A stretch of DNA of 42,933 nt from a virus: positions 1 to 42,933 of the IMG/VR virus record IMGVR_UViG_3300032397_000032. One strand, written 5' to 3'. Positions within the stretch are counted from its first letter, which is position 1. Every line of letters starts with the position of its first letter. The translations under genes and the position numbers were made by a program. Positions 1 through 7,930 of this stretch are shown piece after piece. The notes under the pieces were generated by a model. The model worked only from the letters and a program-made list of their open reading frames with translations. It was not told the DNA's origin and searched no databases.

Positions 1-127
1 CGATGAATGGAAAGCCGCCATGCGTGAAGCGGGCAAAGAGGCGCTTGCTGAAAACGCCGCCAACATCGTGCGCTCCGCCATGCAGAACATCACCAATGAC
101 GGCAGTATCTTCACCGGCACGCTGCGC
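1..127. repeat. terminal direct repeat, left copy
   Basis: Bases 1-127 are identical to 42807-42933. The repeat lies inside a coding gene (gp10-like), so it is an assembly or permutation overlap, not a functional terminal repeat. 127 is also a common largest k-mer of short-read assemblers, which suits a circular contig. It shows genome completeness and says nothing certain about packaging ends. Confidence 0.95.
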
Positions 128-619
128 CGTAGTATCGGCATGAACAAGGTTCACGACGAGGGCGGCGAGCAGGTGATTGACGTGGGCCTGCGTGGCGGCT
201 CTACCGAAAAGGTGATCTATGGGCTAGTGGTAGAGCACGGGCGCAAGGCTGGCAGCAAGCCGCCGCCAAGCAAGGAACTATTGCCGTGGGTCAAGCGCAA
301 GATTCAGCCAGGCCAAATGAGCATCGCCGGACACCGCGCAGCCAAGGGTGATCGAGTACATGATGGTAACAAGACTGGCCGTGCCTATCGGCAAATCAAG
401 CGCGGACGCCGACTCGAAAACGAATTGAAAGGACTCGCCTTCATCATCGCGTGCAGCATCGGCAAGAAGGGGACGCCCGCGCGCCCCTACATGCGACCCG
501 CGTTTGATATGCACCAAGCCAACACGCGCGAGATATTCAAACGCCACCTTGCCGAGAAGCTAAAAGCTATCCGCGATCCCAGCAGCTACGGCATTTCGCT
601 CAAGGGAAACACACCATGA
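2..619 (+). CDS. HK97 gp10-like neck/tail completion protein (3' part, split by window end)
   Basis: This is the main part of a 221-residue protein whose first codons lie at 42760-42806 at the other window end. An internal ATG at 20 could be taken as the start, but the frame is open further upstream and the GTG at 42760 overlaps the stop of the previous gene, which fits the tight packing. The layout resembles the HK97 gp10 family: an N-terminal helix, a central GTLRRSIG segment and a VEHGRKAG-type stretch near residue 95. Its position between the stopper and the tail-terminator-like gene supports a neck role. The stop overlaps the next ATG by four bases. Family by pattern recognition only. 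Confidence 0.7.
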   Translation, partial: DEWKAAMREAGKEALAENAANIVRSAMQNITNDGSIFTGTLRRSIGMNKVHDEGGEQVIDVGLRGGSTEKVIYGLVVEHGRKAGSKPPPSKELLPWVKRKIQPGQMSIAGHRAAKGDRVHDGNKTGRAYRQIKRGRRLENELKGLAFIIACSIGKKGTPARPYMRPAFDMHQANTREIFKRHLAEKLKAIRDPSSYGISLKGNTP

Positions 620-1014
620 GCGTTGATGTAGGCACAGCCTTAGTCGCGCACTGCCGCGCTGATACCGCGCTCTGCGGCATCGTTGCCGCCGCGCGCATCC
701 TGCCACAGCCCACGGCGGGCGGGCCGTATCCTGAGCTGAGCATCGTGCCGCTGGGTACAAGCGACGGGCGCGGTTCGCCGTATCACATGGTTCGCTTCAC
801 CGTGAAGGCCGTAACGCGCAGCGTGACGTTCGCAGCGCACGCGCGCCTGTTCGCGCTGTTCCACGACAAGGCGGGCTACTACGTCGCCACTGGCACGCCC
901 ACGCTGTATTGCGTACAGAGCATGCGAGCAGGTCTGACGGGGCCGGACAAATACGAAGATAACGGGCCGTGGGAAACGGTCGCTGAGTACGAGTTTCAGA
1001 TTCCAGGCGCGTAA
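616..1014 (+). CDS. tail terminator-like protein (DUF3168-type)
   Basis: A 132-residue protein beginning at an ATG that overlaps the previous stop. Small size, an alpha-beta pattern with a D...L.G.......I.P.......P.......G motif near the N-terminus and a C-terminal strand (VAEYEFQI) resemble tail-completion or terminator proteins (DUF3168, lambda gpU-like). The slot directly before the tube genes and after the gp10-like gene is the usual one. Such proteins cap the tube end and join it to the head. The assignment rests mostly on order and size. Confidence 0.55.
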   Translation: MSVDVGTALVAHCRADTALCGIVAAARILPQPTAGGPYPELSIVPLGTSDGRGSPYHMVRFTVKAVTRSVTFAAHARLFALFHDKAGYYVATGTPTLYCVQSMRAGLTGPDKYEDNGPWETVAEYEFQIPGA

Positions 1015-1032
1015 CGCGCAGAGGGTACACAC

Positions 1033-1497
1033 ATGGCTGCATTCCCAGCGGAAACGAACTTCAGCACAACTATGGGCGAGGGGCATTGCATCCTCAAGAT
1101 CGGCGGCACGCAGCCGGGCCGCGTGATCAGCGTCGGTGAGATCGATCACGAGGATAAGTACGAAGCCTACACGGGCTTCAGCAGCGCCAGCATTGAGCAG
1201 GTGGTCGGGTACATCAAGCGCGCTATCGGCCAGGGCAACTTCGGCGTCGTGATCGACAACATGGCGGACATTGGGACGTATACCGGCCTGGCGCTCGCCG
1301 TCACGTTGGAGCAACTGTACCCGAACAGCGCGAGCGCCGCCGTGGGCTGGATATTCAGCGCGACGACGTGTCTCGTGACGGCTAAGACCAGCATCAATCC
1401 GCGCGGCGGGCCGAGCACCATGACCTTCAGCATCAAGCCCTACAGCGCGGCGGGCGTTGCGCCCTTCTCGGTCATTGAGAATCAAGCCTACAGCTAG
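1033..1497 (+). CDS. major tail (tube) protein, copy A
   Basis: A 154-residue protein and the first of two tandem paralogs. It shares with copy B an almost identical N-terminus (MAAFPAET.FSTTM), the RVISVGEIDHEDKYE block near residues 30-45, SIEQVVGYIKRA near 53-64, the LEQLYPN segment and PRGG.STMTF near 125-135. Size, beta-strand richness and the position just before the chaperone and tape measure genes match siphovirus tube proteins. Copy A differs from B mainly around residues 46-52 and 90-118. Whether both are built into the tube, or one is a minor or initiator subunit, cannot be told from sequence. Confidence 0.75.
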   Translation: MAAFPAETNFSTTMGEGHCILKIGGTQPGRVISVGEIDHEDKYEAYTGFSSASIEQVVGYIKRAIGQGNFGVVIDNMADIGTYTGLALAVTLEQLYPNSASAAVGWIFSATTCLVTAKTSINPRGGPSTMTFSIKPYSAAGVAPFSVIENQAYS

Positions 1498-1511
1498 GCG
1501 GGAGTACACAC

Positions 1512-1982
1512 ATGGCAGCGTTTCCAGCAGAGACAGACTTTAGCACGACTATGGCGGAAGGCCATGTTATCGCCACGATTGGCAGCACGGTTGTAGGGCG
1601 CGTGATTTCAGTGGGTGAGATTGACCACGAGGATAAGTACGAGCCCTACTCGCTGCATGATACCAAGAGCATTGAGCAGGTCGTGGGATACATCAAGCGC
1701 GCCTACATGCAGGGCAACTTCGCCTTTGTCATTGACAGCATGGTAGACATTGCTACGAACACGGGCGCGAAGGCCGTGTACCTTGAGCAGTTGTACCCGA
1801 ACGATGCTGGCGTGAACCTGGGCTGGAAGCTCACCGCCGCTACGTCCATCGTGACGGCGAAAACAAATATCACGCCGCGCGGCGGAGCCAGCACCATGAC
1901 CTTCACCGTGCGCCCATACAACGCCACGCCGGGCAGCGCGGCAATCACCGTTGACGAAGCCACAGCATATGTAGCCGCATAG
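1512..1982 (+). CDS. major tail (tube) protein, copy B
   Basis: A 156-residue paralog of the preceding gene, roughly 60% identical by eye, with gaps only near the C-terminus. Both genes share a leader ending in tacacacATGGC. It ends nine bases before the chaperone gene. Of the pair it sits in the more usual position for the main tube subunit, directly before the chaperone, but relative expression cannot be judged. The similarity points to a tandem duplication followed by divergence. Confidence 0.75.
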   Translation: MAAFPAETDFSTTMAEGHVIATIGSTVVGRVISVGEIDHEDKYEPYSLHDTKSIEQVVGYIKRAYMQGNFAFVIDSMVDIATNTGAKAVYLEQLYPNDAGVNLGWKLTAATSIVTAKTNITPRGGASTMTFTVRPYNATPGSAAITVDEATAYVAA

Positions 1983-1990
1983 GAGCAGCA

Positions 1991-2548
1991 ATGCCGTTCG
2001 ATGTTGAACAATTCAAGCGCAACCGCGAGCGCGTAGTCAAGCTAGACGACGGCAATGAGGTCATCGTGCGCCGTCCCGCAAAGGACATGGCGCTGCTGAT
2101 GATGAACGCCATCGGCCATCGCCTCGACCCGCAGACGCTCAAGGCCATGCAGCAGTTTCAGGCGCAGGGTGAAGCGGCGGCAGCGAACATTGACGACGCC
2201 GAGTTTCTGCAAGCCAACGCAGCGGACGTGTGGCGCGTGCTGCTGGCATTCATCGCATACAGTCCGACTGAGCCTAAGTTCGTGCTGGATGAAACAGACG
2301 AACACGACGGCAAGGTGTGGGTCGAACGGCTAACGGCTGATGATGTTGTGGCGATTCTCGCGCCCGTCTTGGAGTTCTTAGGATTGACGCTACCCGACGT
2401 AGCGGTGAGCGCCCCGTTTCCTGAATCCAGTGGGCCTGAACAGACTGGCGGAGATATGGGAGATTCGCAGGCCGAGCAGCCTGCTACTGAACCTGCCAGC
2501 GCTGGCGATGGACATACGGCAACTGGAGTACCATTCGAAGTGGTCTAA
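1991..2548 (+). CDS. tail assembly chaperone (gpG-like, upstream frame)
   Basis: A 185-residue protein. Residues 1-140 are helical with a KLDDG.EVIVRRPAKDMALLMMNAI start, as in gpG-type chaperones that coat the tape measure protein. The last 45 residues are low-complexity (E, P, A, G rich), the usual linker where these genes shift frame. A second frame, open from 2409, encodes a helical domain ending at 2636, so a frameshifted gpGT-like fusion of about 214 residues is predicted. The gene sits between tube and tape measure genes, as expected. Confidence 0.65.
   Translation: MPFDVEQFKRNRERVVKLDDGNEVIVRRPAKDMALLMMNAIGHRLDPQTLKAMQQFQAQGEAAAANIDDAEFLQANAADVWRVLLAFIAYSPTEPKFVLDETDEHDGKVWVERLTADDVVAILAPVLEFLGLTLPDVAVSAPFPESSGPEQTGGDMGDSQAEQPATEPASAGDGHTATGVPFEVV
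2417..2420 (+). other. candidate +1 ribosomal frameshift site (TTTC)
   Basis: The upstream frame reads CCG TTT CCT GAA here. A +1 slip of the Phe tRNA from TTT to TTC would enter the downstream frame, which opens after a TGA at 2406-2408. Tail chaperones use -1, -2 or +1 shifts in different phages. Here only +1 (or -2) reaches the open frame. Other slip sites before 2548 are possible. Confidence 0.4.
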
Positions 2549-2636
2549 GTATTGCGCGGACGTTAGCGCGGGCGTGACGGCCCGCACTTTCCCCGCCTTC
2601 CTCAAGAACCTCAAAGCACAGTTACCCAATGAGTAA
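2421..2636 (+). CDS. tail assembly chaperone, downstream (gpT-like) frame
   Basis: An open frame overlapping the chaperone in +1. It encodes a helical domain (LAEIWEIRRPSSLL followed by LEYHSKWSKYCADV) like the T-domain that recruits tape measure and tube subunits. A GTG at 2430 could begin a separate 68-residue product but has no ribosome site, so expression by frameshift is preferred. The stop lies inside the start region of the tape measure gene. Start coordinate given as the first codon after the proposed slip. Confidence 0.5.
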   Translation: MNPVGLNRLAEIWEIRRPSSLLLNLPALAMDIRQLEYHSKWSKYCADVSAGVTARTFPAFLKNLKAQLPNE

Positions 2637-4059
2637 TTTCACTTCAGCATTCAGCGGCGCCGGCGCCGGGACTATCGCGCTTGGCATGGTCAAGCTGGCG
2701 ATTGACCACTCCTCTTTCGAGAGTGATCTAAAGAACGCCAAGACGACGTTCGAGCGCAACCTTGCCGAGATGGGGCAGGCGGGGCAGCGCGTGCGCAACG
2801 TTGGTTTCGCAATGGCGGGAATCGGCATCGGCATACTTACCTCGCTGGCGAACGCGGCGGCTGAAGAAGAATCGGCTTTCGCGCGCTTGCATACATCGCT
2901 CGCCGCCGCGAACCTTGACACGACTGAGTTCTTTGATCGCGTCAAGAAGTTCACCGGCGAGTTGGCCATCCAGGTTGGCGTCAGTGACGAAATGCTGGCC
3001 GATGGCTACGCCAAACTGCTGCGCGCCACGGGCGATAGCGAGATGTCGTTCAAGGCGCTGACGGCAGCGGCGCAGTTAAGCGTCACGACGGGCCGCGACA
3101 TGGAGACCGTAATTCGCAGCCTGATGCTCGGCTACATGGGCAGCACGCGCGCGCTGAAGCAAATGGGCATTGCCATTGACGACAGCAGCAAGGGCGCGCT
3201 CGTGTTCGATAAGGTGCTGAGTCTCACCGGCGGCAGCATTGCACGCTTTGGCAAGACCACGCACGGCGCATGGATGCAAAGCAAGGAGGCGATGGATCAG
3301 GCGAAAGAGTCGCTAGGCAAATCGCTGCTGCCAATAATGACGCACCTATTCACCGTGCTGGGTGATGTAACGAAGCGCATCGCGTCAATGGACGAAGCGC
3401 AACTCAGCGCCGCTACGAACGTTGTGCTGTTTGGTACGGGCATATTTACTTTAGTAGGCGTGCTGGGCCAGAGCGTCATGTGGACGACGCAGTTAGTCGG
3501 GGTAGTCAAGAATCTCAGCACTGCGTTCATCGCCGCGCGCGCGTCGGGCTTGGGCGTTGCTGGCGCGCTTGGGCAGATGGTTGGGCCGGGCGGCGTGGTT
3601 ACGCTGGCGGCTATCGAAGTGGGGCTGCTGGCTGCTGCTTGGTATAACGCCAAGCGAATGCAGGATGCGTATTACGGCTCATTCCGTTCTACTGGCAATA
3701 CGAAAATCAAGACTAGCACTGGCATAGGCCCGGACGGTAAACCAATTATTGAATACCTGACTGCCGGCGAACTATCGCGCCAAACCGACCTTGACGCATA
3801 CTCGCCATTCGGTAGATTTACGAAGCCGATGGTTGACGTAGCGCGAGGCGGCGGCGAGGCAATAGCGGGCTGGTTTGACTGGGAAACGCCGTATGCGCGC
3901 CGCAACCGCCAGCAAATAGAGCTGGGCGACGAAATCAGAGAGGCACAGGATAAGGTCGCGGCCAATCGCAAAGCCCGCGCTGCGGGCATGCCCGATCAGT
4001 ATTACTCCCAATCCCAGAACACAACGCTGCGCGAGCAGATGGTAGCGGGGACAGGCTAA
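2629..4059 (+). CDS. tape measure protein (short)
   Basis: A 476-residue protein of the length-setting tape measure class, which runs along the tube and can take part in DNA ejection. It has a helical N-terminal part with SSFESDLKNAKTTFERNL and GQRVRNVGFAMAGIGIG, the TMP-like stretch around residues 110-240 (sampling, MGIAIDDSSKGALVFDKVL), and hydrophobic segments near residues 265-290 and 323-345. By the usual rule of about 0.15 nm per residue the tail would be about 70 nm, short for a siphovirus. The start overlaps the chaperone T-frame stop. Confidence 0.8.
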   Translation: MSNFTSAFSGAGAGTIALGMVKLAIDHSSFESDLKNAKTTFERNLAEMGQAGQRVRNVGFAMAGIGIGILTSLANAAAEEESAFARLHTSLAAANLDTTEFFDRVKKFTGELAIQVGVSDEMLADGYAKLLRATGDSEMSFKALTAAAQLSVTTGRDMETVIRSLMLGYMGSTRALKQMGIAIDDSSKGALVFDKVLSLTGGSIARFGKTTHGAWMQSKEAMDQAKESLGKSLLPIMTHLFTVLGDVTKRIASMDEAQLSAATNVVLFGTGIFTLVGVLGQSVMWTTQLVGVVKNLSTAFIAARASGLGVAGALGQMVGPGGVVTLAAIEVGLLAAAWYNAKRMQDAYYGSFRSTGNTKIKTSTGIGPDGKPIIEYLTAGELSRQTDLDAYSPFGRFTKPMVDVARGGGEAIAGWFDWETPYARRNRQQIELGDEIREAQDKVAANRKARAAGMPDQYYSQSQNTTLREQMVAGTG

Positions 4060-4436
4060 TGGCAGGCGCGACATACCTCACACCGGCTACATTCAACAAC
4101 CAGGCTTTCGGCTTTTACGGCCCTGAGTCTGAGGGCGCGTCTACCCCATCCGGCGTGACGTGCGCGCTCGACGGCACGAAGCATTTCCACACCGCGAACT
4201 ACGTTGATGATGACTACGTGAGTTGGCCCTGCCAGATGGACGATCTGATATTCGCCACGCTCAAGGGCTATCAAAACAGCCAGACGGCGGCGAGCCTGGT
4301 CACATCGTACGGGACGTGCACTGCGGTGCTCGTGCAGTGCGACCGCGTGCCGACGCCCGGCGATCCTGTAGCATCCAGCGCCGTGCACCGGCTGCTCGTT
4401 AACGTCACATTCCAGCGCCGCACCGCTTGGAGCTAA
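4059..4436 (+). CDS. small tail protein, unknown
   Basis: A 125-residue protein; its ATG shares a base with the tape measure stop (TAATG). It is soluble, with aromatic residues and four Cys (CALDG, WPCQM, GTCTA, QCDR). It lies where distal-tail or minor tail proteins begin in siphoviruses. No family recognised. Codon use and packing match its neighbours. Confidence 0.6.
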   Translation: MAGATYLTPATFNNQAFGFYGPESEGASTPSGVTCALDGTKHFHTANYVDDDYVSWPCQMDDLIFATLKGYQNSQTAASLVTSYGTCTAVLVQCDRVPTPGDPVASSAVHRLLVNVTFQRRTAWS

Positions 4437-4437
4437 T

Positions 4438-5454
4438 ATGGCTTTCGCAAACCTACAGATATTCCTCACATCAGTTACCGCCGCGAATCAGCGCGATTAC
4501 CCGTGGGCACAGAATACCGTCGGCACGCTGATTAACTTCGGCGGCGGCAGTAGCGGCCTGCTGGCCTGGGCTGACGACGATAACCGCAAAAGCTGGGCGC
4601 GCATTGATGGCAGCAACTTTGCCTACTATGAGCTGGAAGTGCTGAACAGCACGCACATCCGCGTGTACCGCGTCACTGAGCTTGGCGAAGCGACTACCGA
4701 GGATGTGACAGTGGCGGCGGGCGCAACCGTGACAACGCTCGTGCACGGCGTCAGCATTACGCTCGCGGGCACACTGACGCCCGGCGATAAGGCGTCAGTG
4801 TGGCCTGCGATTTTCGCACTGAGCGGCAACAACTTCTACGTCATTCGCGGCGTGGCGGGCAGCAACGTCAAACTGGCGATATACAACCCCGGCGACGTGA
4901 GCCACTACCTCGCCGAGCTGCGCCTGGGTCGCGCGACGTGGTTCACGAACAGCGCCGCTGCGGGCCCGCTCGCGGGCGTGCGCGCAGTGCTGGACACCGT
5001 AGTGGCGGATGTGTATGCCGTCACGATTGAGGCAGGCACAAACAGCGGGCTCAAGTTCACCTTCACCGGCACATACAACACATACACCGCTGATGATGTG
5101 GCGACTGGCAGCACTGATAACCCGCTGGACGACAGCGCCACGACGGGAATCACGTTTGACGTGACGGCGCTCGGCAGCACGATCCAGACGGCGACGATCT
5201 ACGTCAGCGACCTTGCTGACGGGCTGGAACTGGCGCCGGATAACGCAGGCACGCCGGGCACGTGGGTTAGTTGGAATAACAGCACGGGCTTGCAAATCCC
5301 GCTGAACCGCGCGGGGTACAGCGACCAACTGATACCCGCCGCGCAGACGATCTATGCGTGGGTACGTTGGAATGGCGATGTGTCGCATCCGATGGGGCGC
5401 GGGCTCGCGCGCCTGTACATGCGCTCGCATGAAAGCGCCCTGATCACGACTTAG
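4438..5454 (+). CDS. tail structural protein, beta-rich
   Basis: A 338-residue protein rich in Gly, Thr, Ala and Val with alternating strand-like segments throughout, and no signal peptide or membrane segment. The second half (about 190-330) holds Ig-like or beta-sandwich-like stretches. It begins two bases after the previous stop. Position after the tape measure gene suggests a tail-tip or tail-decoration role. No catalytic motif seen; family not recognised. Confidence 0.6.
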   Translation: MAFANLQIFLTSVTAANQRDYPWAQNTVGTLINFGGGSSGLLAWADDDNRKSWARIDGSNFAYYELEVLNSTHIRVYRVTELGEATTEDVTVAAGATVTTLVHGVSITLAGTLTPGDKASVWPAIFALSGNNFYVIRGVAGSNVKLAIYNPGDVSHYLAELRLGRATWFTNSAAAGPLAGVRAVLDTVVADVYAVTIEAGTNSGLKFTFTGTYNTYTADDVATGSTDNPLDDSATTGITFDVTALGSTIQTATIYVSDLADGLELAPDNAGTPGTWVSWNNSTGLQIPLNRAGYSDQLIPAAQTIYAWVRWNGDVSHPMGRGLARLYMRSHESALITT

Positions 5455-5465
5455 AGGAATATCGA

Positions 5466-6623
5466 ATGGCACTGAGCGATAGGTATTTGCGCGGCGCTGG
5501 CACGCTGAAGCTGCCGGAGTTCAACTGGGATTATGTTGACGGCTTGCAGTTCACCGTGGCGGCGGCGGTCAGCAAGGCGACGGTTGACGGCGGCACGTGG
5601 GATTTGCAGACGACGGCCACGCTTGACGTGGCGGGCGTTGACGCGTGGCCTGCTGCTGGCTGTTTCTACATTAACGGCCGTATCTACACGTACGCCAGTA
5701 TCAGCGACGATTCATTCATCGGCTGCGAAGGGCCGTTCGGCGACTTGGCTAGCGCTGCGATTGCCGCAGGCGAGATCGGCCGTCAGGCCGCGCTGCCCGC
5801 AACCGTGGCAAACGCGATCCTCGGCACGCTCGGCGCGTTCATGCCACACGTTGCCAAGGATGATTCAGTCACACCGGGCCGTATGCACATCGCGGGCGGC
5901 AGCATCTGGGATAGCGCGGGCAATGTGAAGTTGAGCGGCGTGAGCGCAGTAGCGGACGGTGGCGGCACGACCACACTCTACTGGTGCGCATACAACCTGC
6001 TGGGTTCGCTGGAGATCGGCTACTCCAGCTCGTGGGCGTTCGCTGAGAAGTCGGCGGCGGAATCCGGCAGTTGCATGATTCCGATTGCCGAGGTCACGTA
6101 CGTTGATGACGAAGTGACGGCCATCGTTGACTGCCGCCCGCTGGTCATGCCGCAGACACCCGCATGGGTCACGCTGTATAAGGCGGTGGACACACCGCAG
6201 GCTTCCAACGACATACTGACGATGGATGCAGAGTTAGTCCCAAGCAATTTCATCGCCGGAGCCAGCTACGTATTCCGTGGCAGCGTGTATTTCGAGACTA
6301 CCGTCAACGCCGGGTTCAAATTCTCATTCAGCCCTAGTGACACGTTCACCCGATTCCGCGCGCACATCTCATATAGCTGCGGCACGTCGGGCGCGTTCGG
6401 CACGGACGCCGTTACCGAGGGCGTGGATATTGCATACGACGTTACGCACAGCATCGCCGCGCCGTCTCCGGGCACCGGCGGGCATGTGGAGTTCGACGGC
6501 ATATTCACCGTGGATGGCGGCGGGCTGGCTGATTTGTACTTCATGTGGGCGCAGGCCACGTCGCACACCGATGTGACGAAAGTACTGGCGGGCTCATACC
6601 TTGAGTTCAAGCGGGTGGCGTAA
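5466..6623 (+). CDS. tail tip or fibre protein with C-terminal beta-sandwich
   Basis: A 385-residue protein with an AGGAATATCGA-ATG ribosome site. Residues 1-190 look like a phage fibre shaft/collar region (ATVANAILGTLGAFMP, then a strand-rich part with YSSSWAFAEKSA). Residues about 235-385 form a second beta domain running from LYKAVDTPQ through FKFSFSPSDTFTRFRAHIS to a closing YLEFKRVA strand, a layout common in phage tail and capsid-fibre proteins. Likely virion surface component; receptor binding is possible but unproven. Confidence 0.6.
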   Translation: MALSDRYLRGAGTLKLPEFNWDYVDGLQFTVAAAVSKATVDGGTWDLQTTATLDVAGVDAWPAAGCFYINGRIYTYASISDDSFIGCEGPFGDLASAAIAAGEIGRQAALPATVANAILGTLGAFMPHVAKDDSVTPGRMHIAGGSIWDSAGNVKLSGVSAVADGGGTTTLYWCAYNLLGSLEIGYSSSWAFAEKSAAESGSCMIPIAEVTYVDDEVTAIVDCRPLVMPQTPAWVTLYKAVDTPQASNDILTMDAELVPSNFIAGASYVFRGSVYFETTVNAGFKFSFSPSDTFTRFRAHISYSCGTSGAFGTDAVTEGVDIAYDVTHSIAAPSPGTGGHVEFDGIFTVDGGGLADLYFMWAQATSHTDVTKVLAGSYLEFKRVA

Positions 6624-6625
6624 GC

Positions 6626-6904
6626 ATGATCCTCTGCGAGTGGCAATGCTGCGGCCCCGGCATGTCGCGCTGGGATAGCCCGCCGCCGCCGAATGGCGCG
6701 ATGCTGACAGCCATCGTGCTCGGCGCGGCCGTGGATAGCGCCGCCGCGCCGCTGACGGCCATCGTCACGACGCGCCACACCGGCGAGCCCGCCGCAATGA
6801 TCACCGCCGTAGTACAGGCGCGGCTCAAGTGGCTGCTGGACATACGCAACGCTGCCGCGCGCGGCACGCTGGGCAACGTCGTCACGCACAACAAGGGAAC
6901 GTAA
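6626..6904 (+). CDS. small unknown tail-region protein
   Basis: A 92-residue protein starting three bases after the previous stop. It has two loosely repeated stretches, AIVLGAAVDSAAAPL and AIVTTRHTGEPAAM, both beginning TAIV. No family recognised. Packed inside the tail operon, so probably expressed with it. Confidence 0.55.
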   Translation: MILCEWQCCGPGMSRWDSPPPPNGAMLTAIVLGAAVDSAAAPLTAIVTTRHTGEPAAMITAVVQARLKWLLDIRNAAARGTLGNVVTHNKGT

Positions 6905-6906
6905 CT

Positions 6907-7242
6907 ATGGCAACAGCACTGACAGCAGCTCGCAAGGGCGATACCGAGGCGCGGCCGTTCACGCTCAAGGCTGACGGCGTGGCAATCAGCCTGGGCAGCG
7001 CCGTCGTGAAGATGCGTTACCGCACGGGCGGCACGCGCACATGGAGCACGATCAGTACGGCGGATACGCCTAACCCGATGCTGGTAGTTACGAACGCAGC
7101 AAGCGGGATCGTGACGTTCACGCCCACGGCGACATTCTGGGTTGTGGGCGTATACGAGATTTACTTCAGCGTTGACGGCACGACTGACTACAACCTGCCG
7201 CGCAGCGAAATGTACACCGTGACAGTAGCGGAGGGCGCATGA
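6907..7242 (+). CDS. baseplate upper protein N-domain-like (BppU_N / Ig-like) protein
   Basis: A 111-residue protein starting at ATG 6907, three bases after the previous stop; a longer reading from 6829 would overlap the upstream gene. It begins RKGDTEARPFTLKADGVAI and continues SAVVKMRYR, matching the N-terminal Ig-like domain that opens many baseplate upper or tail-fibre proteins (KGDT.P...L...G..IdLtGatV). Here that domain is the whole protein. It ends with an ATGA overlap to the next gene. Likely an adaptor between the tail tip and fibres. Confidence 0.65.
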   Translation: MATALTAARKGDTEARPFTLKADGVAISLGSAVVKMRYRTGGTRTWSTISTADTPNPMLVVTNAASGIVTFTPTATFWVVGVYEIYFSVDGTTDYNLPRSEMYTVTVAEGA

Positions 7243-7769
7243 ACATCAAGGGATTTTTGGTAGCGAAAGCGACCACTGGTATTCGCGTATTTCACGCGGA
7301 CGGGACAATCGACGACCTCGGCATCGTATCTACGCAGCGCTTCCACGTCAGCATGCGTGACAGATTCTGCCGATTCATCCGCAGGCTGAGCGCGGGACTG
7401 CTGACGCGCGGCGGCTTCGCCTACTACACGATCTTCACTTCGGCAGGCGAGGCCGCGATGGTTGACGCGCTGGACGCCGCTGTTGCCACATGGATAGACA
7501 TGGGCACGGGCACTGGCGAAGCTGCGAAAGGTGATACGACCGTGACGACGTGGGGCGGCTCGCGCGGCAGTGCGACGCAGACGCAGCCCGCCGCCGATCA
7601 GTGGCGGCATGTGGCGACGCTGGCCGCTGGCGGCACGTTTGCCATTACTGAGGCGGGGCTGTTCGACAATGCCACGACGGGCAGCCTGTGGATTCGCAGC
7701 AACTTCGCGGCGGTAAACGTCGTCAGCGGTGACAGCATTGAGTTCACGATCACGCTAGAGGCGGCTTAG
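7239..7769 (+). CDS. tail fibre-type protein
   Basis: A 176-residue protein. The C-terminal 60 residues carry the pattern ITEAGLFDNATTGSLWIRSNF followed by a GDSIEFTITL end, seen in many phage fibre and baseplate subunits (glfd...g.l.ar..f..v.v..gD.i.vt). The N-terminal part has basic, helical DRFCRFIRRLSAG. It starts in an ATGA overlap with the BppU-like gene, consistent with joint assembly at the tail tip. Confidence 0.6.
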   Translation: MNIKGFLVAKATTGIRVFHADGTIDDLGIVSTQRFHVSMRDRFCRFIRRLSAGLLTRGGFAYYTIFTSAGEAAMVDALDAAVATWIDMGTGTGEAAKGDTTVTTWGGSRGSATQTQPAADQWRHVATLAAGGTFAITEAGLFDNATTGSLWIRSNFAAVNVVSGDSIEFTITLEAA

Positions 7770-7771
7770 CC

Positions 7772-7930
7772 ATGCAGAAGCAATCGCTTATCGAGATCGC
7801 AGAGGGCGCGGGCCTGGGCCTCATCCCTGGCGATACCGTCACGGTAATGCGAGGCGGCAAGGCGGCGGCGACCTTTCGCGCCGAGGCTGAATCTGTGCGC
7901 GTGAAGCTAGTCACGCTAGAGGCGGCGTAA
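7772..7930 (+). CDS. small tail-region protein (52 aa)
   Basis: A 52-residue ORF beginning two bases after the previous stop and ending directly before the next ATG. Sequence: helical start MQKQSLIEIAEGAG, then strand-like GDTVTVMRGGKAAATFRAEAE. Its last residues (VTLEAA) echo the end of the upstream gene (ITLEAA), as does the DNA (acgctagaggcggc in both), suggesting a small duplication at the gene ends. No family recognised. Confidence 0.6.
   Translation: MQKQSLIEIAEGAGLGLIPGDTVTVMRGGKAAATFRAEAESVRVKLVTLEAA

Noticed and set aside
1-127. Native direct terminal repeat used for packaging
   Set aside because: It lies inside a coding gene and its length equals a common assembly k-mer; best read as circular contig overlap.
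640-1509. 289-codon minus-strand open frame opposite the gp10/tube genes
   Set aside because: Fully antisense to well-supported tail genes; no ribosome site and no family features. Long shadows are expected at this GC content and codon use.
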